This document shows, in pieces, positions 9,288-17,887 of a DNA stretch of 64,000 bases. The stretch comes from JACMNW01 sp963708425 (GTDB taxonomy: Bacteria > Pseudomonadota > Alphaproteobacteria > Rhodobacterales > Rhodobacteraceae). The stretch covers positions 434,001 to 498,000 of the forward strand of contig OY970206.1 of the NCBI GenBank assembly GCA_963708425.1, given 5' to 3'. The translations under genes were made by a program, and so were the position numbers. Every line of letters begins with the position of its first letter. The stretch's first letter is position 1. The notes beneath the pieces are model-generated. The model was not told where the DNA came from. It saw nothing but the letters and a program-made list of their open reading frames with translations, and made no database searches.

Positions 9288-10100
9288 ATGAACATACACG
9301 CTGCCCCCGTCACGGTTGAAGAATTTCGCAAACGCCTGATCGAGGTGTCCGAAACCCTGCCCAAACGGCTGCGCCAATGCGCCGACTATCTGGCGATGAA
9401 CACCGACAAAATCGCCGTCTCCACTGTGGCAGAGCTGTCACAAGAAGCCGGCGTGCAGCCCTCCGCCTTCATGCGCTTTTGCCAACTGATGGGCTTTTCA
9501 GGCTATTCCGAACTGCAAAAGATCTTCCGTCAGGATTACAGCCAGCGCTGGCCAAACTACTCCACAAGGCTTGAAGCCCTAAGGTCCGAAGCCGCCGGTA
9601 GTCCCTTTGCTTTGCTGGCGGAATTCGTCGAAACTGGTCGCGCCTCGCTGGAATCCTTGGCCTCGACCGTTGACGAGACTGCCCTGCAACAGGCCGTCGA
9701 TATTCTGGTCGCCGCCCCCACCATCCATCTGATCGGCCTAAAGCGCGCGTTTCCGATCGCCTACTATCTGGCCTATGCCTTCGGCAAAATGTCGGTGGCC
9801 GCCGTGCTGCACGACCGCATCGGTGATCTTGATCAGCAGCACCTCGTGCGCCCCGGCGACGCGATGATCGCAATCTCATACGCACCCTACACGCAAAACA
9901 CGCTGGAAACGGCGGCGTTGGCGACGACACAAGGCGTCAAGGTTGTGGCCATCACCGATGCCCTGAACTCCCCCCTGCAGCGCATTGGCACTGCCACGCT
10001 TTTGGTGCGCGAAGTTGATATGGGCGATTTCCGCGCCCTGTCCGCGTCCTTTGCACTTGCGATCACGCTGGCCACTGCCGTTGGCGCGCGCCGCAACTGA
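9288..10100 (+). CDS. iolR: RpiR-family regulator of inositol genes (IolR)
   Basis: This 270-residue RpiR-type regulator has an N-terminal HTH_6 domain (about residues 1-80; ADYLAMNTDKIAVSTVAELS then EAGVQPSAFMRFCQLMGF) and a C-terminal SIS sugar-phosphate-binding domain (about 120-260; VRPGDAMIAISYAPYTQNTL). In rhizobia, IolR of this family represses iol genes until a phosphorylated inositol catabolite binds. The ATG at 9288 follows AAGGACC. It lies between the divergent importer operon and iolC, and matching palindromes sit before each of the three transcription units, which supports direct control of both operons and of itself. Confidence 0.82.
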   Translation: MNIHAAPVTVEEFRKRLIEVSETLPKRLRQCADYLAMNTDKIAVSTVAELSQEAGVQPSAFMRFCQLMGFSGYSELQKIFRQDYSQRWPNYSTRLEALRSEAAGSPFALLAEFVETGRASLESLASTVDETALQQAVDILVAAPTIHLIGLKRAFPIAYYLAYAFGKMSVAAVLHDRIGDLDQQHLVRPGDAMIAISYAPYTQNTLETAALATTQGVKVVAITDALNSPLQRIGTATLLVREVDMGDFRALSASFALAITLATAVGARRN

Positions 10101-10156
10101 CTACACCCCAACACCGCCGTCAACTTCGAATTTTTTTGTTGCAGCGTTACATTTTT

Positions 10157-10170
10157 AGAATATATATTCC
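10157..10170. promoter_or_regulatory. IolR-type operator 3 (AGAA-N6-TTCC)
   Basis: AGAA-TATATA-TTCC lies 31 bases upstream of the iolC start. Its core GAATATATATTC is a perfect 12-base palindrome. The position would overlap the core promoter or the start site, as expected for a repressor. Confidence 0.6.
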
Positions 10171-10200
10171 ATAACACCGAATCCCATGCCGAGGACTGCG

Positions 10201-12111
10201 ATGCTTGACGTAATCACCATCGGGCGATCATCTGTTGATCTTTACGGCGCGCAGGTTGGCGGTCGGCTGGAAGATATGGGGTCGTTCCAGAAATATATCG
10301 GCGGATCACCGACCAACATCGCGGCAGGCACTGCGCGGCTGGGCCTCAAATCCGGCCTGATCACCCGCGTTGGTGACGAACACATGGGCCGCTTCATCCG
10401 CGAAGAACTGCTGCGCGAAGGCGTCGATGTGCGCGGCGTTCACACCGACCCCGCCCGTCTGACTGCGCTGGTCCTGCTGGGCATTCGGGATGATCACCAA
10501 TTTCCGCTGATCTTCTACCGTGAAAATTGCGCCGACATGGCGCTGTGCGAAGATGATATCGACCCCGCCTATATTGCCGAGGCGCGCTGCATCACCGCCA
10601 CCGGCACCCACCTGTCAAACCCGCGCACCGAGGCTGCGGTGCTAAAGGCGCTGCGGCTGGCCAAAGCCAACGGTGCCCGCACCGCCCTTGATATCGACTA
10701 CCGCCCCAACTTGTGGGGCCTGTCCGGGCACGGCGATGGTGAAAACCGCTTCATCGCCTCGGCCGCCGTCAGTGCAAAATTGCAATCCACTCTGTCGCTG
10801 TTCGATCTGATCGTCGGCACCGAAGAAGAATTTCACATCGCCGGTGGCACCACCGATACCATCGCGGCCTTGCGCAAAGTGCGGTCGCTGACCACCGCTG
10901 TTCTGGTCTGCAAACGCGGGCCCATGGGGGCCGTCGCCTTCGAAGGCGCCATCCCGGATGCTTTGGATGACGGCCTGTCCGGCCAGGGCTTTCCCATCGA
11001 AGTGTTCAACGTCCTTGGCGCAGGCGATGGCTTCATGTCCGGCCTACTGCGCGGCTGGCTCAAAGACGAATCCTGGGCAACCTCGCTTAAATTCGCCAAT
11101 GCTTGCGGTGCCTTTGCCGTGTCCCGCCACGGCTGCACCCCTGCCTATCCCTCATGGGAAGAGCTGCAGTTTTTCTTCGAACGCGGCATCGTGAACCCGC
11201 GCTTGCGGCAAGATACGGCCTTGGAACAGGTGCATTGGTCCACCAACCGCCGCAATGAATGGCCCTCGCTCAAAGTCTTCGCCTTCGATCACCGCAGCCA
11301 ACTCGAAGCACTCGCCGATGCCGCCGGTGCCGATCATTCACGCATCGGTGCGTTCAAACTGCTGTGCCTGAAGGCCGCCGAAACTGTAGCCCAAGGCCAA
11401 CCCGGCTACGGCCTGCTCTGCGACAGCCGCTTGGGCCGCGACGCCCTATACCGTGCCGCTGGCCAAGGCCTGTGGATCGCCCGCCCGGTCGAATGGCCCG
11501 CCTCGCGCCCGCTGACGTTGGAACCTGAACTCGGCCCCGACTTTGGCGCGCTGGCTGAATGGCCGCTGGAACATGTGGTCAAGGTCTTGTGCTTCTACCA
11601 CCCCGATGACAGCGATGATCTGAAAGCACAGCAAGAAGATACCGTGCGCCGGTTGTTCCATGCGTGCCGCCGTAACCGATTGGAAATGCTGCTGGAAATC
11701 ATCCCATCCAAAGCCGGTCCAGTTTCCGATGATACCTCTGCCCGCGTGATCCAGCGGTTTTACGACATCGGCATCTACCCCGACTGGTGGAAGCTGGAGC
11801 CGTTCAAATCCAATGCCGCATGGACTGCCGCCTGCGATACAATCGCCGCCAACGACCCGCATGTGCGCGGTATTGTCGTGCTGGGGCTGGAGGCTTCGAC
11901 CGAAGATCTTGCCGCCAGTTTTGCCATGGCGCGCAAGCATGATCTGGTCAAAGGTTTCGCCGTTGGCCGCACCATCTTTACCCACGCGGCACAAGCATGG
12001 TTTGCTGGCAAAATGTCCGACGCCGATGCTATCAAAGATATGACAGGCCGCTTTGCTGCACTCTGTGCCGCATGGGACGCCGCCGAAGCAACCAAGGGAC
12101 AAGCCGCATGA
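10201..12111 (+). CDS. iolC: Bifunctional IolC: 5-dehydro-2-deoxygluconokinase fused to DUF2090 aldolase-like domain
   Basis: This 636-residue two-domain enzyme begins with a PfkB/ribokinase-type kinase (about residues 1-330). The kinase has the GGSPTNIAAG substrate region, an RDDHQFP stretch, and the catalytic GAGDGFMSG anion-hole motif. It phosphorylates 5-dehydro-2-deoxygluconate in inositol breakdown. The C-terminal 300 residues form a DUF2090 domain (FAFDHRSQLE, LLCDSRLG, VVLGLEA). In fused proteins this part is annotated as the aldolase that cleaves the kinase product, so one polypeptide could carry out the IolC and IolJ steps. ATG 10201 is preferred over ATG 10186 because GAGGA lies at the right distance. 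It overlaps the next reading frame by ATGA. Confidence 0.87.
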   Translation: MLDVITIGRSSVDLYGAQVGGRLEDMGSFQKYIGGSPTNIAAGTARLGLKSGLITRVGDEHMGRFIREELLREGVDVRGVHTDPARLTALVLLGIRDDHQFPLIFYRENCADMALCEDDIDPAYIAEARCITATGTHLSNPRTEAAVLKALRLAKANGARTALDIDYRPNLWGLSGHGDGENRFIASAAVSAKLQSTLSLFDLIVGTEEEFHIAGGTTDTIAALRKVRSLTTAVLVCKRGPMGAVAFEGAIPDALDDGLSGQGFPIEVFNVLGAGDGFMSGLLRGWLKDESWATSLKFANACGAFAVSRHGCTPAYPSWEELQFFFERGIVNPRLRQDTALEQVHWSTNRRNEWPSLKVFAFDHRSQLEALADAAGADHSRIGAFKLLCLKAAETVAQGQPGYGLLCDSRLGRDALYRAAGQGLWIARPVEWPASRPLTLEPELGPDFGALAEWPLEHVVKVLCFYHPDDSDDLKAQQEDTVRRLFHACRRNRLEMLLEIIPSKAGPVSDDTSARVIQRFYDIGIYPDWWKLEPFKSNAAWTAACDTIAANDPHVRGIVVLGLEASTEDLAASFAMARKHDLVKGFAVGRTIFTHAAQAWFAGKMSDADAIKDMTGRFAALCAAWDAAEATKGQAA

Positions 12112-12257
12112 CCACCATCCGCCTGACCCGAGCCATGCGCTGCACTCTAAGCGTCCAGATGACTGATCGTGGATCGTCGTTCCTCGCCGGGGCGTGGCCC
12201 ATCTTCGGGCTTGGCAACCCGGCAGAGTTGGGCGAGGCATGCGAGATCAAGCCATGA
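12108..12257 (+). pseudogene. Truncated, diverged duplicate of the iolD 5' end (49 codons)
   Basis: An open frame of 49 codons starts at the ATGA overlap with iolC and ends at an ATGA overlap with the OsmC gene. Its first seven codons are identical to those of iolD at 12670 (21 of 21 bases). The rest aligns with IolD residues 8-47, sharing LS-QM, GAW-IFG-GN and LGEA, with one codon missing. The thiamine-diphosphate and catalytic parts are absent, so it cannot be an enzyme. It may survive only because it carries ribosomes from iolC into the OsmC gene. It looks like the relic of an older iolD, or of a duplication made when the OsmC gene was inserted. Confidence 0.75.
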
Positions 12258-12673
12258 CCCGCCAGATCAGCGTCGGCTTTGCCGCCATAGGCGGAACGCA
12301 AGCCGGACTTGGGCAGGCCGGAATACACAGCGTCATCGCAGACCGGCCCGAAGGGCGTGCCGGAGGCAAGGGTCTTGGCTTTAACGGCGCAGAGTTGCTT
12401 GCAGCGGCTCTTGGTGGCTGTTTCTGGAACGACCTGCACTACGCTGCCGATGCAGCCGGGGCAGAGGTTAACGTTTACGCAGTCGACGTTGACGTGACGC
12501 TCGACGGCACACCTCCCCGAGTGGTAGCCGCCCGCATCGCCGCAAGGTTAAGTGCCGCCGCTCCCGAAATGGCGCGCCAAGTTTTCGATGCCGCCTGCGC
12601 CGACAGCACTATCGCCAATTCGATCCGGTCCGCCGTGCCGGTGACCTTCGATCTTGAGGAGCCGCTACCATGA
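12254..12673 (+). CDS. OsmC/Ohr-family protein inserted in the iol operon
   Basis: This 139-residue OsmC-family protein keeps both cysteines expected for this thiol peroxidase fold: Cys56 in ALGGCFWND and Cys115 in AACADST. OsmC and Ohr proteins reduce organic hydroperoxides in the cytoplasm; some OsmC-like proteins have other roles. It is shorter at the N-terminus than E. coli OsmC. The start and stop both overlap neighbours by ATGA, so it is fully embedded in the iolC-iolD message and should be inositol-induced. The gene sits between a truncated iolD start and the real iolD, as if it was captured with a duplication. A role in inositol breakdown is not established. Confidence 0.78.
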   Translation: MTRQISVGFAAIGGTQAGLGQAGIHSVIADRPEGRAGGKGLGFNGAELLAAALGGCFWNDLHYAADAAGAEVNVYAVDVDVTLDGTPPRVVAARIAARLSAAAPEMARQVFDAACADSTIANSIRSAVPVTFDLEEPLP

Positions 12674-14487
12674 CCACCATCCGCCTGACCGCCGCCCAAG
12701 CCATGATCCGCTACCTAAGCGCGCAAATGGCCGAAGACGGCCAGCCGTTCATCGCGGGCGCTTGGGGCATCTTCGGGCACGGCAATGTGGCAGGGCTGGG
12801 CGAGGCTTTACATGGCGCACGCGATACCTTCCCAACCTACCGTGGCCAAAACGAACAGACCATGGCCCATACCGCCATCGCCTATGCCAAACAACTGGGC
12901 CGGGCCCATGCGATGATGGTCACCTCGTCCATTGGCCCCGGCGCGCTCAACATGGTTACTGCGGCAGGTGTGGCGCATGTAAACCGCATTCCGGTGCTGT
13001 TCGTGCCCGGCGACGTATTCGCCAACCGCGCCCCCGATCCCGTGCTGCAACAGGTCGAAGAGTTTGGCGATGGCACTGTCAGCGCCAATGATTGCTTCCG
13101 CCCGGTCAGCCGCTATTTCGACCGCATCACCCGCCCTGAACACCTGCTAACCGCCCTGCCCCGCGCCATGCGCACAATGACCGATCCCGCCGATTGTGGC
13201 CCGGTGACACTTGCGTTCTGCCAGGATGTGCAGGCCGAAGCCTACGATTACCCCGTCAGTTTTTTTGAACCCCGCATCTGGCGCCTGCGCCGCGTGCAGC
13301 CCGACCCGGTGGAACTGGACGCTATCGCAGCACTTATCGCGGGCGCAAAGAACCCTGTCATCGTAGCGGGCGGCGGCGTGCATTATGCCTTTGCAACCGA
13401 TGTACTGGACCGTTTCGCAACCTCCCTGCAAATTCCCGTGGTGGAAACCCAAGCTGGTAAATCAGCCCTGCCATGGGATCACCCGATGAACCTTGGGCCC
13501 ATCGGCGTCACTGGTGCTGCCAGCGCCAACACTGTTTGCGCCAATGCAGATGTCGTCATCGGCGTCGGCACACGGTTTCAGGATTTCACCACCGGCTCGT
13601 GGTCACTGTTTGCCCATCCCGGCCGTAAACTGATCAGCCTGAACGTCGCCGCCTATGACGCCATGAAACACGGTGCCGAACCCCTGTGCGCCGACGCCTG
13701 CGTCGGACTAGAGGCACTTTGGCGCAAGCTGGAAGGCCAAAAGTTCACCCATTCCGCCGCCAAACTCAAATCCGACTGGTTCGCCCAAGTCGACCCCCTA
13801 ACCGACACCCCCAACGACAGCAACGCCCTGCCCACCGACATGCAGGTCATCGGTGCCGTGCAACGCAGCGCAGGCCCCGACACTGTGATCATGTCGGCAG
13901 CAGGCACCATGCCCGGCGAATTGCACAAGCTGTGGAAAGCCACACGGCCCATGTCCTACCACATGGAATACGGCTTCAGTTGTATGGGCTACGAAATTGC
14001 CGGTGCCATCGGCATCAAAATGGCTCAGCCAACCCGCGACGTCGTTTGCATGCTGGGCGACGGCAGCTACATGATGGCCAACTCCGAGCTTGCAACCGCT
14101 TGCATGATGGGCATCAAGATCACCCTCGTCATCACCGACAACCGTGGCTACGGCTGTATTAACCGCCTGCAAATGCACACCGGCGGGGCGGAATTTAACA
14201 ACCTGCTGAAAGACACCCACCACGTCAATCCGCCCGCGATAGATTTCCGCGCCCACGCCGCATCGATGGGGGCCACAGCGGTCAAAGTCGGCTCCATCAC
14301 AGAACTGGAATCCGCCCTTGCCCAAGCCAAAACCGCACCGGGGCCGTTCGTCGTGGTGATCGACACCGATCCCTACCCATCCACCCCGGCAGGCGGCACG
14401 TGGTGGGATGTGGCGGTGCCCGAAGTTTCCACCCGCCCCGAAGTCCGCGCCGCGCGGGCAAAATACGACGCCCAGCCAAAACGATGA
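12670..14487 (+). CDS. iolD: IolD, 3D-(3,5/4)-trihydroxycyclohexane-1,2-dione hydrolase
   Basis: This 605-residue thiamine-diphosphate enzyme opens the ring of the diketo-inositol intermediate to give 5-deoxy-glucuronate. The N-terminal pyrimidine-binding region includes YRGQNEQTMAH, with the catalytic-type Glu. The C-terminal cofactor motif begins GDGSYMMAN and ends in DNRGYGC about 28 residues later. The length matches the family. The ATG overlaps the OsmC stop (ATGA), so its translation is coupled. A diverged copy of its first 47 codons lies 560 bases upstream. Confidence 0.93.
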   Translation: MTTIRLTAAQAMIRYLSAQMAEDGQPFIAGAWGIFGHGNVAGLGEALHGARDTFPTYRGQNEQTMAHTAIAYAKQLGRAHAMMVTSSIGPGALNMVTAAGVAHVNRIPVLFVPGDVFANRAPDPVLQQVEEFGDGTVSANDCFRPVSRYFDRITRPEHLLTALPRAMRTMTDPADCGPVTLAFCQDVQAEAYDYPVSFFEPRIWRLRRVQPDPVELDAIAALIAGAKNPVIVAGGGVHYAFATDVLDRFATSLQIPVVETQAGKSALPWDHPMNLGPIGVTGAASANTVCANADVVIGVGTRFQDFTTGSWSLFAHPGRKLISLNVAAYDAMKHGAEPLCADACVGLEALWRKLEGQKFTHSAAKLKSDWFAQVDPLTDTPNDSNALPTDMQVIGAVQRSAGPDTVIMSAAGTMPGELHKLWKATRPMSYHMEYGFSCMGYEIAGAIGIKMAQPTRDVVCMLGDGSYMMANSELATACMMGIKITLVITDNRGYGCINRLQMHTGGAEFNNLLKDTHHVNPPAIDFRAHAASMGATAVKVGSITELESALAQAKTAPGPFVVVIDTDPYPSTPAGGTWWDVAVPEVSTRPEVRAARAKYDAQPKR

Positions 14488-14503
14488 TCGGCGGAGCAAA
14501 CCC

Positions 14504-15313
14504 ATGACCCAGCTTCTGCGCAAACCAACTGCAACAAACGGCCTCGTTCACCACATCACGCCCGAAAGCGCCGATTGGTCCTACGTCGGCTTCAGCCTGT
14601 ACCGCTTGGCCAAAGGCGATACCGCCGCCGCCGCAACCGGCACCAACGAGGCAATCCTTGTCTTGGTCGAAGGCCGCGCCGAAATCTCCGGTGCCAACCA
14701 GAACTGGGGCGAAATGGGCAACCGCATGTCAGTGTTCGAAAAGACCCCGCCGCATTGCCTCTACCTCCCCCCCGCCAGCGATTGGCACGCCACCGCCACC
14801 ACCGATTGCACCCTCGCCGTCTGCCTCGCCCCCGGCAAAGGCAACCATCCCGCCCAACGCATCGGCCCCGAAGGCATAACCCTTGAACCGCGCGGCGCCG
14901 GCACCAACCTGCGCCATATCAACAACATCGCCATGGAAGGCCGTGATGTCGCCGACAGCCTGCTGGTGACCGAGGTGTTCACCCCGCACGGCAACTGGTC
15001 GTCCTATCCGCCGCACCGCCACGACGTCGATGATTTTCCGACCAGCACCTATCTGGAGGAAACCTATTACCACCGCCTGAACCCGCCCCAAGGCTACGGC
15101 ATCCAGCGCGTCTTCACCGAAGACGGCAGCCTTGATGAAACCATGGCAGTCTCCGATGGCGACGTTGTGCTGGTGCCACGCGGTCATCACCCCGTCGGTG
15201 CGCCCTACGGGTATGAGATGTACTACCTTAACGTAATGGCCGGCCCCCTGCGCAAATGGCGCTTCATCGCCCACCCCGATCACGCGTGGATCATGGAAAA
15301 CCCTCCCGCTTGA
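14504..15313 (+). CDS. iolB: IolB, 5-deoxy-glucuronate isomerase
   Basis: This 269-residue bicupin isomerises 5-deoxy-glucuronate to 5-dehydro-2-deoxygluconate, the substrate of IolC. The metal-binding cupin pattern is clear in the C-terminal half: SYPPHRHD followed by EETYYHRL. ATG 14504 is chosen because it lies 17 bases after the iolD stop with GGAG nearby; the frame extending upstream would overlap iolD by 80 bases. With iolC and iolD it supplies three consecutive steps. IolG (dehydrogenase), IolE (dehydratase) and IolA are not in this window and must be elsewhere. Confidence 0.92.
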   Translation: MTQLLRKPTATNGLVHHITPESADWSYVGFSLYRLAKGDTAAAATGTNEAILVLVEGRAEISGANQNWGEMGNRMSVFEKTPPHCLYLPPASDWHATATTDCTLAVCLAPGKGNHPAQRIGPEGITLEPRGAGTNLRHINNIAMEGRDVADSLLVTEVFTPHGNWSSYPPHRHDVDDFPTSTYLEETYYHRLNPPQGYGIQRVFTEDGSLDETMAVSDGDVVLVPRGHHPVGAPYGYEMYYLNVMAGPLRKWRFIAHPDHAWIMENPPA

Positions 15314-15382
15314 CAGCACGCGCACTTGCGCCAGACTTGGGGTGACAAGCCCATGCCGGGCGTGACGCAAAGGATGCCCCGC

Positions 15383-15946
15383 ATGTCCGACCGCCTCATT
15401 CATGCCTTTGCCGCCATAGACGCCGCCAATGCCGCCGACCCGACGCTGATGGATGATCAGCCCGCCGCCCTGCTGTATGGTCAGCGGATGACAGCCGAGG
15501 TGGCAAAGCTGTTTCCCGACGCCTCCGACATCTTGCAAATCGCCGCACGCGGTCAGCACATCGAACGCTGGCTGCTACCCCGCACTGACTATCCCGATGG
15601 CCGCGAAGGGTATTTGAACTGGCGGCGGGAACAGGCCCGCAGGCACGCCGCTCGCGTCGGCCAGATCATGCGCGATGCCGGATATTCCGACGCAGATGCA
15701 GACCGCGTCGGCGTTTTGTTGCGCAAAGAAGGCATCAAGCGCGACGCCGACGTGCAAGCCCTGGAAGACGTGATCTGCTTTGCCTTCCTGCGCCATTACT
15801 TCGCTGATTTCGCCATCGACAAGGAACCCGACCACCTGCTGAAAATCGTCGAGAAAACCGCAAGAAAAATGTCCGCCAAAGGCCGCGCCAAAGCGCTGCA
15901 GGAATTCAGCCTTCCCCAGCCCTTCGCCGCCCTGTTCTGCGACTGA
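15383..15946 (+). CDS. DUF4202 family protein
   Basis: This 187-residue protein matches the DUF4202 type: a helical, HD-like pattern with LYGQRMTAEV early, ARGQHIERW and RRHAARVGQIM in the middle, and DVICFAFLRHYF followed by an acidic KEPDHLLKIV segment. The His/Asp pattern resembles an HD phosphohydrolase, but the reaction is unknown to me. ATG 15383 has AAGGATG upstream. It follows iolB by 69 bases on the same strand and may be the last gene of that operon. It ends 13 bases from the convergent phnM stop, leaving almost no room for a terminator. Confidence 0.7.
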   Translation: MSDRLIHAFAAIDAANAADPTLMDDQPAALLYGQRMTAEVAKLFPDASDILQIAARGQHIERWLLPRTDYPDGREGYLNWRREQARRHAARVGQIMRDAGYSDADADRVGVLLRKEGIKRDADVQALEDVICFAFLRHYFADFAIDKEPDHLLKIVEKTARKMSAKGRAKALQEFSLPQPFAALFCD

Positions 15947-15959
15947 TTTCTCCGACCAA

Positions 15960-17102
15960 TCACGCCACCCGGTTGCCCTGCACCCAAGTGCCGCGCAACG
16001 CCCCTGCCCCACCAATGCGCGCCACCCGGATCACATCCGCCCGCGCGCCCAAGCTCAGATGCCCCCGGTCCGCCAGCCCGGCTGCCTTGGCGGGCGCGGC
16101 AGTCACCGTCGCAATGCCGCGCGCCACATCGCCCCAAAGATCGCCCAGCATCAGCCCCGCCTGCAACAGCGCCGACGGCACGTAATCCGAGGATACAATA
16201 TCCAGCAACCCGGCCTCGGCCAAATCCACCGCCGCGACATTCCCCGAATGTGACCCGCCCCTGATCAGGTTCGGCGCCCCCATCATCACCGAAATCCCCG
16301 CATCCCGGCAGGCCACTGCCGCCTCATGCGTGGTCGGAAATTCGGCAAACCCCGCCCCATGGCTGGCAGATATCGCCACCTGCGCCGCAGTCGTATCATC
16401 ATGGCTGGCCAAAACCGCGCCATACCGGCGAGCTTCAGATACCGCAGCGGCTTCATGCACTGCACCCAGACGATCCCGCAAATCGCGCTGCTCTTGCACA
16501 TGCGCGCTAAATTCCGGGTCGGTCAGGCTGCGCTTACCCATCACATACTCGCGCAATTTCGTCAGATCGCGAAACTGCCGCTCGCCCGGCGTGTGGTCCA
16601 TCAGGCTGACAATCCCGATACGGTCTTCCGGCCCAAACTTCGCCAATTCCTCAATCAACGTCTCGGAACACACCTCTGCCCGCAGATGCAGGAAATGACT
16701 GATCCGCAGCGCCTTCTGCGCCCGCAACTCCAGTATCTCATTCGCCAAAGCCCGCGCATATTCGCCGTAACCGATCTTGCCGTTCGATATAACCGACCCC
16801 ACCCGCAGCGCATCAAACACGGTGGTAATGCCGACGCTGGCCAATTCCGCATCATGCGCAATAATCGCCGCCACATGGGGCCAGTTCACGCGGGGCCGTG
16901 GTTCAATATGGCGTTCCAGATTGTCGGTGTGCAATTCAATCAGCCCCGGCATCACCAAATCGCCATCGCAATCAATCGCCCCGCTTGGCACCGATGCCCC
17001 AGTGTCAATCGCCGTGATATGGCCGTCGCTGAAGCGCAGGCTGCCGCGCCGCGTTTCATCCGCCAAGACCAGAATGGCATTCGCTAACACTGTCTCGGTC
17101 AT
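15960..17102 (-). CDS. phnM: PhnM, alpha-D-ribose 1-methylphosphonate 5-triphosphate diphosphatase
   Basis: This 380-residue amidohydrolase-fold enzyme removes pyrophosphate from ribose 1-methylphosphonate 5-triphosphate in the C-P lyase pathway. Typical features are PGLIELHTDNLERH (metal-site HxD), the LMDHTPGERQ segment, ASHDDTT and DYVPSALLQA. The length is standard. It is transcribed leftward, separate from phnGHIJKLN, and divergent from the DUF1045 gene. So the locus has two phn transcription units with one gene reversed between them. Confidence 0.93.
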   Translation of the reverse strand: MTETVLANAILVLADETRRGSLRFSDGHITAIDTGASVPSGAIDCDGDLVMPGLIELHTDNLERHIEPRPRVNWPHVAAIIAHDAELASVGITTVFDALRVGSVISNGKIGYGEYARALANEILELRAQKALRISHFLHLRAEVCSETLIEELAKFGPEDRIGIVSLMDHTPGERQFRDLTKLREYVMGKRSLTDPEFSAHVQEQRDLRDRLGAVHEAAAVSEARRYGAVLASHDDTTAAQVAISASHGAGFAEFPTTHEAAVACRDAGISVMMGAPNLIRGGSHSGNVAAVDLAEAGLLDIVSSDYVPSALLQAGLMLGDLWGDVARGIATVTAAPAKAAGLADRGHLSLGARADVIRVARIGGAGALRGTWVQGNRVA

Positions 17103-17206
17103 CCGTTGGCTCCGGTCTGGCTTGGCAAAGGGTCAGCGATGTCGCATGTCAGGGTCATGCCACAAACAGATGACACAGTGCAGGCATAAATCAGGGGCCG
17201 AAAAGA

Positions 17207-17887
17207 ATGAAGCGCTACGCCGTCTACTACACCCCGCCGTCCGGCCAACTCGCCGATTTCACCGCTGGTTGGCTCGGCTGGGATATCGCACACGGCGTGG
17301 TCCCGACACGGCCTGCGGTTGACGACCTGCCGGATGATCCCGAAATCCTCACCGAAACCGCCCGCAACTACGGTTTTCACGGCACCATCAAGGCACCGTT
17401 CCGTCTGCACGGGGGGTGTACAGGGGGTGCACTGCAGGTGGCGTGTGAAAAACTGGCCAAAACGCTGGCCCCGGTGCATTTGGACGGGCTGAAGCCGACC
17501 GCGTTGGACGGGTTTCTGGCCCTTGTGCCAACCGGCGAAACCTCCTCCTTGTCGGCCCTCGCTGCTGCCGTTGTAAAGGGCTTGGATACCTTCCGCGCGC
17601 CTCTGACCGACGCCGAAACTGCCAAACGCCGCCCCGAAAACCTGACCCCTCGACAACGCGATTTGCTGACGACCTACGGCTATCCCTACGTGCTGGACCA
17701 GTTCCAATTTCACCTGACGCTGACTGGCGCATTGAGCACTCCCGACCTCACAAAAACCAAAGCCGCCCTTGCCCCGCACCTGCTGTCGCTGCTGCCGAAA
17801 CCCTTCATAATCAATGACCTCTGCCTTTGCGGCGAAGGCGACGATGGCAGGTTTCGTATTCTGCATCGTTATCCCCTAACCGGCTGA
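17207..17887 (+). CDS. DUF1045 phosphonate-metabolism protein (2H phosphoesterase type)
   Basis: This 226-residue DUF1045 protein often accompanies phn genes and belongs to the 2H phosphoesterase superfamily. Both H-x-T/S motifs are visible: YGFHGTIKAPF near residue 57 and FQFHLTLTG near residue 167. The likely role is hydrolysis of a cyclic phosphate from C-P lyase products, comparable to PhnP, which I do not see here. It is the only plus-strand gene inside the phn locus; it starts divergently from phnM and its last 19 bases overlap the 3' end of phnN tail to tail. A G-rich motif in it is shared with phnJ. Confidence 0.82.
   Translation: MKRYAVYYTPPSGQLADFTAGWLGWDIAHGVVPTRPAVDDLPDDPEILTETARNYGFHGTIKAPFRLHGGCTGGALQVACEKLAKTLAPVHLDGLKPTALDGFLALVPTGETSSLSALAAAVVKGLDTFRAPLTDAETAKRRPENLTPRQRDLLTTYGYPYVLDQFQFHLTLTGALSTPDLTKTKAALAPHLLSLLPKPFIINDLCLCGEGDDGRFRILHRYPLTG

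Noticed and set aside
12032..12439. 135-codon minus-strand frame across the iolD fragment and OsmC gene
   Set aside because: It crosses two coupled plus-strand frames, has no domain, and begins in the middle of OsmC.
17099..17866. Long minus-strand frame opposite the DUF1045 gene
   Set aside because: It mirrors the DUF1045 gene in another frame, lacks any recognisable domain, and the plus strand carries clear 2H phosphoesterase motifs.
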